A stretch of 41,904 nucleotides of DNA from Pascua guehoae (lineage: Eukaryota; Basidiomycota; Tremellomycetes; Trichosporonales; Trichosporonaceae). Of this stretch, positions 9,292-18,510 are shown piece by piece; within the stretch, counting starts at the first letter, position 1, and every line of letters begins with the position of its first letter. The stretch spans positions 940,573-982,476 of the forward strand of contig BCJX01000003.1 of assembly GCA_001600415.1 (NCBI GenBank), given 5' to 3'. The notes under the pieces were generated by a model that was given only the letters and a program-made list of their open reading frames with translations, ran no database searches and was not told where the DNA came from. The position numbers were made by a program, and so were the translations under genes.

Positions 9292-11868
9292 TTACCTCAA
9301 CTGGGGGCCTGTCTGGAGGAACGAGACGAGGTTTGGCGGGAGGCCGCTCGCCGACTGGAGCACCTCCTTGGCCATATCGTCGCCTCCACCCTCCCATGTG
9401 CGAACGAGGACGGGGCGGAGGACGACGCTAACAATGCGTGCGGTCAGGTCGGCGACCTCGGCACGTGCGATTCGACGCCACTGAGACAGATTTCGGAGGA
9501 GCTTGATGCGGCGGCGGACGTAGCGCTGCATCGCACTGCGGGCCGTGGGGTTGTACGGTGGCGCACGCTGGGCAGTCGGACCCGCGCATGCTGCCACCTC
9601 GGTGGTGAGCTTGAAGATGTGCGTCTGGTACACGCCCATTGCCGCTTTGACCAGGGACTGGCGTGTCAGCTACTAGACTGCAGAGGCGAATGCTAGCTCA
9701 CAGTGTACTTCTTGCTGTCCTTGCCAATCAGCTCGCCGATAAAGTCTACGAGGTCGACAGCGCGCCGCGTCTGCGGGCCAGAGTATGGATCCAACGCCCC
9801 CGCTTCAAACGCGCCGATGAGCAACGGGACCACCGCCTTGGAAACCATTTCTGTCGCAAGATCGCCGTCTGGGCCGAGCTCGGGCTCGAGATCCATGTCG
9901 TCGTCGTCGAGGTTCTCCACTGGTGGGCGCGAGTAGTTGTACAGCGCAGTGAACCATGTGAATGAATCGATCGTGCTGTCACTCTGTGGTGTGAGTTGAG
10001 TTTCTTCGAGAAGCCGACAACTCACTCTCAATGGGTCCCACCCGATCATCTCCCCACGAGCCCAAAACTCCCATGCCTGCACGAGCGCCAGCCCGCCAAA
10101 CGCTCCCGAGTATTCCTCGGGGTAGCGCGTACGCCAGTCTGCAAAATGGACTGCAATACCCTTTTCAGGATCCCGAAAGTCCTCCGCCTTGACATCCTCG
10201 AGCAGCGCATGCGCTCGTCTTTCGAGGTCATGCTGACCAGCCGTGTAGTCATCCGCGAGAGCATCTTCGAGTTCGGAATCACTCGAGAGGCCCTCGTGGG
10301 CTGCGGGAGCACCGCCAAATCCTCGTCGTCTAGAGCGGCGGTCGTCACGTGCGATACGCCGTATCCGTCGCGAGTCAGAGTTGGACTTGGACTCGTCCAC
10401 CTCGGCACCCTCTGGCGAGCCAGTAGGGACTCCAAGGAAGAGCGCGAGGTCGTCGCCGTCGTCCAACTTTCGTCGCTTGCGGATAATGTCGGCGCGCTCC
10501 TTGCCGAATTTGGTCTGGTCCTTTTCAATGTCCTCTAGTTTGGGCATCTGCGAGGTCAGCAAGTTCAAGCTCCCAAGCACCTCACCTTCTCTTCAAGGAA
10601 GGACCCAAGCATCTCGACCCATTGCTGGAAGCCCTCGACCCATTCGCGCTTGCCCTCGACCTCTTCCACCTGCTTGCGAATGTCGCGCTCCTGCTCCTCG
10701 AGGAGCACGAGGTCACGCGTCGCAGTCTCAAGAGTCGTCTCATTTTCAATCTTGAGTGCCTTGAGCTTGGCCATGTGTTGTGCTATTCTTCCCTCGGCCG
10801 ACGAGATGGTAGGCACAGGACGCGCCACAGGAACTGATGTTAGCTAGATCCCAAAGGCACACAACTAGCTCACTTGGCTTGGACCTGTACACGGAGCGCT
10901 TCTTCTCTGTCTTCTTGACCTCGGGGACATATGTCCCCGCGCGACCAATGACCGTCTCCTCCCACGCCTTGGTCTCTTCGTCCGACTCGCTCTCAGCTTC
11001 CCTGCCTGTCAGCCAAAGTCTTCGCGCGGTTCACATACCTATCCGCAATGAGCTCCCCCATCTCGCCCTTTAGTCTCAACGCTGCGGCCTTGTTGGCCTT
11101 CTTGCCGAGATACATCCGGTCGTTTGCCCCAGTGTAGTCGGCAAGGTCTTCGTCGCCTTCGTCTCCCTCGTCTTCCTCGCGCATGAGGCGGCTCTCGGGG
11201 TGTGGTCCGTCCTTGTCGCCGCCCAGGGAGATGTAGTCTTCGTCAGGCTCGAGTCCCATTCGACGCTTGTCAACCGCCGTCTTGCGCTTCTGTTTTGCAG
11301 CCGCAATCGCCGCTGCATCAGGGATGCTGGCGGTCGCATCGTCGTTGAGCGTGGACGCATATTTTTCTTGAGCGAGGAGGGATAGTCCTTCCCCGCTCTC
11401 GTCGTCGTCCACGTCGGATCGTGGTGGTCGGCTCGAGGTCGTCGCCTTGAGTTCTGAGAGGTACTCTTTGGAATACGACGGAGACGACGTCGAGACTGGG
11501 GTGGAACTTTGCACAAGGGGCGAGGCATGCGCAAGCTTGCTCGCTTGTGACAAGCGCGACTTGCGTTGTTGGAATGGCGCCGTATCCGAGCCCTGGTGGT
11601 CATTATAGGAAGACCCTCTACCAGAAGGACCCACCTCATCGTCGCCACCAAAACTCAGGCGGCTTCCCTTGCCTAGCATCTTGTTCTTGCGCTGCGCCTT
11701 CTTCTTCTCCATGACACTCATGGCCCCCGAACCTTCCTCGGACATTGTCGCGTCAACATCGCCAGCGACGATGCTGCTTTTCGCCAGTGGCGATCCTGGT
11801 GCCGGCTCGTCATCGTCCACCACTCGTGATCGAACGGAAGGACGTGGCCGGGCACGTTTGTTGAACAT
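9292..11868 (-). CDS. GCFC-domain splicing factor (PAXBP1/GCFC2 family)
   Basis: Six exons: 11868-11039, 11001-10874, 10833-10586, 10547-10026, 9983-9702, 9657-9292, giving 791 aa. All five introns are GT-AG and 37-44 nt. The 9984-10025 intron is 42 nt and stop-free, so its retention would add 14 residues in frame. The start MFNKRARPRP and the acidic/basic disordered N-terminus, the conserved WEETVIGRAGTY segment (about residues 290-300), a coiled coil (about 340-395) and the C-terminal GCFC-type domain (HFADWRTRYPEEYSGAFGGL, about 480-500, onwards) match the GC-rich sequence DNA-binding-factor-like family. These nuclear proteins act in late spliceosome/intron-lariat steps (family knowledge). 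The older transcription-factor name is historical. No key segment looks missing. Confidence 0.85.
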
Positions 11869-12158
11869 GGTGGAGTGGGGAAACTCGAGTGGACGGTGAC
11901 AAGCGGTGGCTAGGTTTGTTCGTTTTGGCTGCGGCTGGCGGCGACGGAAGCAAATTCGGCAATCAAGGCACAGCTTCCTTCCTTCTTTTGTGACCTTTAG
12001 CACTGTGAAGATATGCCAAGTCCCGAGCAATACGAAAGCAGACGAGCAACGCAACACGGGCAACAAGCAGTTGGACTTCTTGCATCATAGCTGAAGAGTC
12101 CAGAGACAATGCTAATAGTACAAAGGACATCGACATGATTCACCCTCCCCCGCCCATT
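11869..12158. other. spacer between U1-C and GCFC genes
   Basis: 290 bp, tandem (both genes on the minus strand). It must hold the 3' end of U1-C and the promoter of the GCFC gene. No distinct element was recognised. Confidence 0.5.
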
Positions 12159-13156
12159 CTAGTGGTTCATGTGCCGCATGCGATCGGGGTGCACGCCCGG
12201 ATTACCCGCAGGAGGAGGGCCCTGCTGCTGGGTAAAGTGGGGCGGTGGGGCGCGGCCTTGCTGGGGAGGAGGTCCGCCACGGGGAGGGAATGGTGGCATC
12301 GCTCCGCCGGGAGGGGGGAAGGGCGGCGCACCACCGGGCGGAGGGAAGGGCGGAGCGCCGCCCTGGGGCGGGAACGGCGGACGCCCTTGGAACGAGGGAC
12401 CACCGGGGGGTCCGCCGGGACCGCCGCCGCGCTGGGGAGGTCCAGGACCGCCTTGGAATGGAGGGTATCCTGGTGTGTTAGTGTGTTGCAAGGATGAGGA
12501 GCATGTGGGAACAGTTGGACAGAGCGCACAGGAGTCGCGAAGAGAGCACAACGCATCATGACTCTCTGGGCCGCAGCGCCCCCAGAAAAGGTGGGAGCCC
12601 CATCCAAGCATCGTACTCACCACCTGGAGCCGTCGCCAGAGGGTTCATGAAACCGGCACCGAGACGCATGCTGGGCGCGGCAAACATCTGCGCGCGGCCG
12701 CCACCCTCGTGCGTGTTGGCAATGTGGTCAATCATGTGCTGCGTGCGGTCGGTGCCGAGGTTGGCAAAGTAGTCGCGCACGTTTGCGACATGATTACGAC
12801 CCGAGTTGTGCGCTTTACGCGCGTTCATCGAGTCGTGGGTCCTAGATGGGTTAGCACACGCCAACTGTCATGTTGTGGGCGACTTACAGGTAGCTGTGTC
12901 GGGTCAGCATGCGCTACAAGAATCATGACCCAACTTACATGTCACAATAAGTGTCATGCCAATCCACCGCCGCCAGGAAGGATGAGGTCGTTGTCAACCG
13001 AGGAGGGGAACAGTCACAACAAGACAGGCAAAGGCATGTCACGAATCGGGAGGGCGATCGGATCGAGGGAGGAAGCGCAGACAGGGCGGCAAAGGGCAAT
13101 GTCAGCATTCAGCTAGTGCAACCACACGATACTTATTCGCAGTAGTACTTGCCCAT
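12159..13156 (-). CDS. YHC1: U1 snRNP protein C
   Basis: Exons 13156-13137, 12950-12939, 12893-12888, 12841-12621, 12469-12159 give 189 aa. The matrin-type zinc finger is complete: MGKYYCDYCDIYLTHDS, with C6, C9, H24 and H30, followed by [19 protein letters not shown]. The rest is a Pro/Gly-rich tail (PPFPPPGG repeats) as in other U1-C proteins. U1-C stabilises pairing of U1 snRNA with the 5' splice site (family knowledge). Introns 2-4 are GT-AG (45, 46 and 151 nt). Intron 1 (12951-13136, 186 nt) has no GT-AG solution: it reads ATAAGT...GACAC, an AT-AC intron, and only this join restores the DYCD of the finger. Exons 2 and 3 are micro-exons of 12 and 6 nt. Identity is certain; the intron 1 boundary is strongly argued but unverified. 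Confidence 0.93.
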
Positions 13157-13840
13157 CTTGACGGATCGCGAGGTTGTGGGGTATCAGCCGAGCTCGAGAA
13201 CGAAGGATGTCGCGAAATGGCGGTGGATATGGAGATTCGAGTTGTTAAGTTGGTGGTGGCGGCCAGGGTGGTCAAGCTCAATGTCCACAATCGCGACAAT
13301 TTGCTTCCGTCATTCGGTGTGGCATTTCAGTGAAGTCTGTGGTGGCAATGCACAATGGCGAGGACGATGTCACCAACGTCCAGGAGCAGTCGACAGCTCG
13401 AAGTAATGCAATCCTTTGTGATATATAGCTTGGTACGCGGTTCCCGTGCTCTATTGTATAACAAGAATAGAATTCGCTGCCAACGTTGACGGCGGAGATT
13501 TCCTTCCAGATGATGTTGCATTCCTCCACTCGGAGCCGGCTCCAATGCCGGCTCCGCGATTGCGAGAACGCGAAGAGGGCCGAACTCGTCGTAAGGGCGG
13601 TGACAACGAGTGGTCACAACTGGGACTAGTGGGACTCGGAGGGTATGTAAGACAACGGCTCTTTGCAAGAGAAAACTGTTTGCATTGGAGGTGATCGAAT
13701 ATATGCTAACTACTCATACGTATCTGCCGTGAACAGCGAGTTCAGTGAACAAGTGCGTGCTCTGTTGTGTAGAGCTAGTAGGAGAATACCAGGGGCAACA
13801 AGCGCCTCACTGTAATAGCCGCAGCGGCAGCCACGTCCAG
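13157..13840. other. intergenic region upstream of U1-C
   Basis: 684 bp between the MFS transporter 3' end and the U1-C start. Apart from the perfect palindrome at 13531-13556, nothing gene-like is seen; minus-strand open frames here are short and lack coding character. Confidence 0.55.
13531..13556. repeat. perfect 10-bp inverted repeat
   Basis: CGGAGCCGGC, TCCAAT, GCCGGCTCCG: a 10-bp GC-rich stem with a 6-nt loop. It also contains CGG and CCG triplets at its ends, the half-sites of fungal Zn2Cys6 factors. It lies in the 3' flank of the MFS gene and upstream of U1-C. Confidence 0.75.
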
Positions 13841-15799
13841 TCAAGAGGCGGCAACAGGGTCGGCTTCATTATCGGCAGCCGGCGCCTTGGGCTGGCGGTA
13901 CCACGCCAGAAACCCGATGAGCCAAACGGCGGCCCAGCCGAGCTGGAAGTAAAAGCTGGCCTTCATGTTGTCCGCATTGGTGATTCCACCGGGGTTGATG
14001 GTCATGAGACCGGCTTGAATGGAGAAGCCGATGACGGTTCCGACCTGGAAGGCGACCTGGAGGGCCGCACCCGCCACACCTGCCATGTTGGGTGGCACGG
14101 TGGACATGACGGTGACATTAGCACCGTGGAAAGCGACGACGTTTCCGCCAGATCCGATCAGCATGGCGGGGAACACAAAGCGCCAGTAGTCTTTGCCGAC
14201 ATAGTGGTCTGTCGTGGCTGGGCGCGTAAAGAGGATGTAGCCCACGATACCCCCAAGGCAGCCGAGGGCAATGGGCCAGCGGGGGCGTGCGAGGATCCAT
14301 TGGTTGGACATGACCACGATGGTGAGGACGAATGCAATGATGCCCTCCGGAAGGACACGGGCAGCGGCCAGGATTGGCTTTTCCCCATGGACATTGACAA
14401 ATGTTTCGACAAGGGCGAGAAAGTTGATAGCCCACCACGGGTAGATTTGAAGCACAAAGACGATGAAGAGGGTAAAGTTGGGAATGTGCCAGGTCTTTGT
14501 AGGGATGAGAGCGTGTGTTTGCGGAAGGCGCGCTTCCCAGATGAAAAAGAGGGGGAAGATGACAAAGGAGAGCAGGAATGGTACGAGGAACTTTGCCTTG
14601 CGCCAGCCGTAAGACGCGCCGAGGGTGAGGCCCAGGATTAGGAGAACAGTCGCGCTCAGGATGAGGAGGGACCCGACGAGGTCGAGGCGGTGCCACTTGG
14701 GTGTTTCCGGCTTGCCCGCCTGTGCACCATTGTTGGCCTCGTCCTCGTCACCACTGGCGTCCTTGGTGTCATTGTCAACCTCGCTCGAGATCGGATCCTC
14801 GCCATGCTGGTATGGCACGACAAAGAACGAAATGGCAGCAACGGGTAAAATTAGGATTCCGAGGATACGGAAGAACCATCGCCACGGTGCCATTTGCCCG
14901 CCATCTGGGATCAAGCAAACGACACCGGCGATAAGTGTGCCTGTCACATTCGCAATGGCGCCCGTCATGCCGTACAGGGTAAACGCCATGGTGAGCTCGT
15001 GGGGCTCAAACACATATGCGATGAGGCGGTACGAGGCAGGAATCAATGTCGATCCAGCAATCCCAGAGAGCGCTCGCAGGATGAAGAACGAGTACTTTTC
15101 GGGGAGGAATGACGTGGAGATGCTGAGGATGCCGAGGGCCGTGAATCCGAACTGAAAGACGGGGGTTGCGCTGTAGAGGTCCGAGAGACGGCCCCAAAAG
15201 AGCAGGAACGACGCGAATGTGACAGCGTACGATGTGATGACCCATGATTGCTGCTCGAATAAGATCGAAAGGTCTTTGGTGATCGGGGCCGTGAAGATGA
15301 AGAAGGCAGAGTAGCACCAGACTGGGGTCAGCAGTCGTGGGGGTCAGGAAAGCTGAAGGTTGTGGTGTGGAAATGGTGGTGGGTCGGTTGGAGCTGTTAA
15401 AAACTCACCGTCGATAAAGAACCCCAGGGAGAACATTGCAAGCAGACTCCATTTGTGCCTCTGCGACAGCTTGGGCTTGCCGCTGGGCGCTCTGTTCGCC
15501 TCGTTATCCTCGGCAGGCGTCAATGGCGGCGTTGCTCCCCTTTCGGCACCCTCCTTTTCGTCTAGCCCAACAAGGGTGGGGGAAGACGCGGGCCGTGGGG
15601 TGGGGTTTAGGCCATTGTCCTTCTCAGATGCGCGAGACGGGGCGAGGGAACCGGTAAGCGCTGATGAATTGTTTGGGGTGGGGGAAGGTGCGTGACCGAG
15701 ATTAGGAGCAGAGGCATTGGGGTTGGGCAGGGAAGACAAGTGGGCCGCAGAGGGGGAGAGGAGAGCATCGGCAACGTGATCGTTGGCGGTGGCTGCCAT
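13841..15799 (-). CDS. MFS transporter, DHA2-like (14-TM type)
   Basis: Exons 15799-15409 and 15321-13841 (intron 87 nt, GT-AG) give 623 aa. After about 115 residues of Ser/Pro/Asn-rich cytosolic tail comes HKWSLLAMFSLGFFID, joined to VWCYSAFFIFTAPI (first helix), WVITSYAVTFASFLLFWGRL with SDLY (motif A-like), the second-half GSLLILSATVLLILGL and further helices. An acidic loop (EVDNDTKDASGDEDE) follows TM6. The pattern fits fungal drug:H+ antiporter-2-like carriers of the plasma membrane or vacuole; the substrate is unknown. An in-frame ATG at 15919 would add 40 residues, but a TATA box ends only 16 bp upstream of it. The ATG at 15799 in context CATCATGGC is therefore preferred. Confidence 0.85.
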
Positions 15800-15934
15800 G
15801 ATGTTGGCGTTGGTAGCAGAGGTGTTGTCACTCGAGCCAGGAAAAGTGTGTGTCGGGACGGAGTGAGTGGGTGCGAATGAGCTCAATAGGCATGGGCTGG
15901 CTGCGTCACATAGTAACATCTAGCATCTGAAGAG

Positions 15935-15942
15935 TTTATATA
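15935..15942 (-). promoter_or_regulatory. TATA box of the MFS transporter gene
   Basis: On the minus strand GTATATAAAC is 136 bp upstream of the chosen start at 15799. Its position makes the earlier in-frame ATG at 15919 likely to fall outside or at the very edge of the mRNA. A TATA box suits a regulated transporter. Confidence 0.55.
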
Positions 15943-15996
15943 CATATCTTGCTCGTCGGTCGGCTCGGTACGGTACGGATCAGGCGGTCGCTCGAG

Positions 15997-16320
15997 TTAT
16001 ACGCCCTTGCGGTCGGCAACGGTGTCGGCAGAGGTGAAGCGGTGGACAAAGAAGTCACGGACGCGAGTGCGTAACTGCCCATGAGCCTTGTGCGCCTCGT
16101 CCGACTGGTCCGACTTGCACGACGACTTGCGACGCGAAACGGTCGCAGTCACCGGGTCGTACTGGAGGGGCAGGCGAGACGCCAGCGAGTCATGGCGGGG
16201 ACGCGAGTCGGGTGACGAGCACGCGGAGTCGGCACGCGGTGATGAGCGGGACTGGGCATGCGGCGAGTTGTTGCTAGAGAGGAGAGGGAGGGGAGGCATG
16301 AACTCGAGTTCCATAGGCAT
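15997..16320 (-). CDS. small Ser/Arg-rich protein, unknown function
   Basis: 107 aa from ATG 16320, in the context CCACCATGCC. The sequence begins MPMELEFMPPLPLLSS, has a Ser/Pro-rich middle (SSPRADSACSSPDSRP), then a basic stretch VSRRKSSCK and a helix-like end RTRVRDFFVHRF. No family is recognised. Support for a real gene: TATAAA on the same strand at 16643-16650, no other ATG in the roughly 290 nt between the expected transcription start and 16320, and a strong start context. An upstream non-AUG extension to 16371 is open but unneeded. It could be a lineage-specific regulator; confidence is moderate. Confidence 0.5.
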   Translation of the reverse strand: MPMELEFMPPLPLLSSNNSPHAQSRSSPRADSACSSPDSRPRHDSLASRLPLQYDPVTATVSRRKSSCKSDQSDEAHKAHGQLRTRVRDFFVHRFTSADTVADRKGV

Positions 16321-16642
16321 GGTGGGCGGGTTGTGTGGGGGCTTAGGGTGATCGACGGAGTATGGGATCAATGGATCAGGGGGATCGACAGGGCCGTGAG
16401 GTGCGGCAACGGGGATCTCGTGCGGGTTGGTGGAGAGTGGAAGCGTGCGGATGCGAAGACGCTAGCGGACGCGGTAGCGGTATGTGTGGTGGAGTTGGGT
16501 GTGGTGTGTAGTCGAAGCGGCGTGAGGCTCGCTTTGGAGAGGGAGAGGTAATGGGTAGTAAAGGAGGGGTCTTGGTGGACACAGTAGATGCGTTTGCGGT
16601 TCCGTTGTTGAGTTGGGAAGCATTAGTGCGTCAGTCGGGTGG

Positions 16643-16650
16643 TTTATATA
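16643..16650 (-). promoter_or_regulatory. TATA box for the small Ser-rich gene
   Basis: On the minus strand GTATATAAACC is the same octamer (TATATAAA) as in front of the MFS gene. It is about 320 bp upstream of the ATG at 16320, implying a 5' leader of nearly 300 nt without an ATG. Confidence 0.45.
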
Positions 16651-16805
16651 CACGAGCCGAGGTCATTGCCAGCCGTGGTTCTGACACCACTGTGAGGATG
16701 ACTGATGCATGCAATGCACTGGTGCTGTTTGTCGACTCGTTTGCAACATGGATGCATCAGTTGACGCCAGATGCTGACTGGATCCGAAGGCGGGGCTGAC
16801 TAAAC

Positions 16806-16884
16806 GGGGCGTCATTGCTTTCTAACTGATGGCGAGGGGCGTCATTGCTTTCAACCTCCAGGTGGGTGAGGGGGTCATTGCTTT
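16806..16884. repeat. three spaced copies of GGGG(CG)TCATTGCTTT
   Basis: Copies at 16806-16822 and 16836-16852 are identical over 17 bp; a third (16871-16884) lacks CG. Spacing is 30-35 bp. Function is unknown. Confidence 0.7.
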
Positions 16885-18065
16885 TGAAACTGGTTCAGCT
16901 GTGGAGGTATGTACGACTCGTTTACTCGTTACGACTCTGTTCCACTCGCGTAGCCCGTCTTGCCCATGTTCATCCTTGTCTTGCAATCAGAATGCAGTCT
17001 TTGCGGATGGGAAATGGCGTGCGTCCGGTTTTGGTGGTGTCATGGGTGTTTCGCTTCCCAAATGCTGAGTAATACTACCAGGCAACCAGTCCAGTCAACC
17101 ACCTAAACATTCCTCAACAGGCACGCCACCGCCACACGCGCGCGCAACACAACCACACGCGCGCCACACCACCACACGAAATGGCGGCCGATCGGCGGTC
17201 ATGTGGCACACGTGTGGCGCACTGCATGCTTGGTCAGTCAACATCGTATGGGCATCCATGCTCACTACCACCGCATACCACCGCCACCACCACCATGGAG
17301 ATCAAATATGTGACCAGGCGCCAAAATACGACTCGGACGTCTGAGCAAAAAGGTGTCGAAAGAAGCAAGGTGCTCAACCTGTATTCTGGCAGAGGTTGGG
17401 TTGGATTGGATTGGACAGGCCTCATACCCGCACAGAATGCGTTTCTGGAGGAGATCACGACAGCCTAGGAACCCATGTTGCCATTCACCCGACACGATGA
17501 GGAGCGGAAATTATCCTTTGGGGAACCATCTATTTGCAGTTCAGGTGACTAAGGCAAGCGCTGCTCGACGCCTTTAGACTTTACTACCAATACACTGCTG
17601 GGTGCAAGTGTTGTGACTGGGGTATGGAGTCGATGGCGAACAGGTTTGGAAACGACCGTGGTTTCTGCTGGGTTTGACGGGCGATGAATTGCCAACAGGA
17701 ACTACGAGAGAACCGTCCCGACAGGATAGTAAGCCATATTCGGAAATGACACCAACCTTTCCTCATTGCACCACCGGGTTCCCGTGGTACACGGAAAGGA
17801 TCGGATGCATCGTCTGAGATGGGCCAAGTATTCAAAGACGAGGCGGGGTCACGCATGGGCATTGTTTGGCCTGAAGGGAGTGAAGGTGCTTGTCCTCTCT
17901 TCTCGAATTCATTTCCAAAAGATGGGAACAACCATGAAGCTTTCCTGGGTTTCTGCCTTCTGCCGGTCATTGTCGTTCTCACGAAGAAGGGGGGGGGGGT
18001 CAGCTTCCCCGGCAGGTCAGCAATAGGAACGCACATTCCCTTGGCCCCTCCGGGGGTTGCGCGCC

Positions 18066-18085
18066 GGGGGGGGGGGGGGGGGGGG
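18066..18085. repeat. poly(G) run of 20
   Basis: Uninterrupted G20 preceded by GCGCC, in non-coding DNA. Confidence 0.85.
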
Positions 18086-18510
18086 CTGACTGAGGACTCA
18101 TGGGTGTGCTCATTGCCGCCGAAAGGTCCGAAATGAGTCCCCTCGAGCCAGGGGAGTTATTGTTTGCGCGTCTCAGTTTGGATATAGCGCCTTGGTCGTC
18201 ACGCCTGTTTCGTGGGCATCACAAACCAATGTGAAGCAGCTTGCTCGCCCGACAGTTCTACACTTTGCCAAAGTTTGTGTGGGGCAGAGGTGTGCACGTT
18301 TCGACGGCAGAATCCTACCGTCCTAAACCCGCTGGCAGACGAGCGGAGCGCCATGCCCATGACAACACTTGTATCGCTTTTCCATGTTCTCTCGCGTTAG
18401 TCAATCAGTTTATGGATACCTCTTGTATATCCATTAGTCTTCCTATTCCAGACACCTACCAAGGGAGGATTAATTTACACTACAAGCGCCCGCCCTTGGC
18501 CTATTAAACA

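Larger units (their letters stand above)
16321..18510. other. intergenic region, 2.2 kb
   Basis: Holds the leader and promoter of the small gene, three GGGGCGTCATTGCTTT-like repeats (16806-16884), a CACACGCGCGC-rich stretch (about 17115-17175) and a 20-G run (18066-18085). No protein-coding frame is convincing; the 150-codon minus-strand frame at 17584-18036 has no coding character. Confidence 0.55.

Noticed and set aside
12888..12893. Joining U1-C exon 2 directly to exon 4
   Set aside because: It gives DMTHDS and loses the Tyr-Leu required by the conserved finger spacing; the CTACCT micro-exon is flanked by good AG and GTAAGT sites.
13745..14641. 298-codon plus-strand frame opposite the MFS gene
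   Set aside because: Lies fully antisense to transmembrane-helix coding sequence and lacks any family resemblance.
17584..18036. 150-codon minus-strand frame
   Set aside because: No domain, no hydrophobic or repeat pattern, and it reads into the poly(G)-flanked sequence; probably chance.
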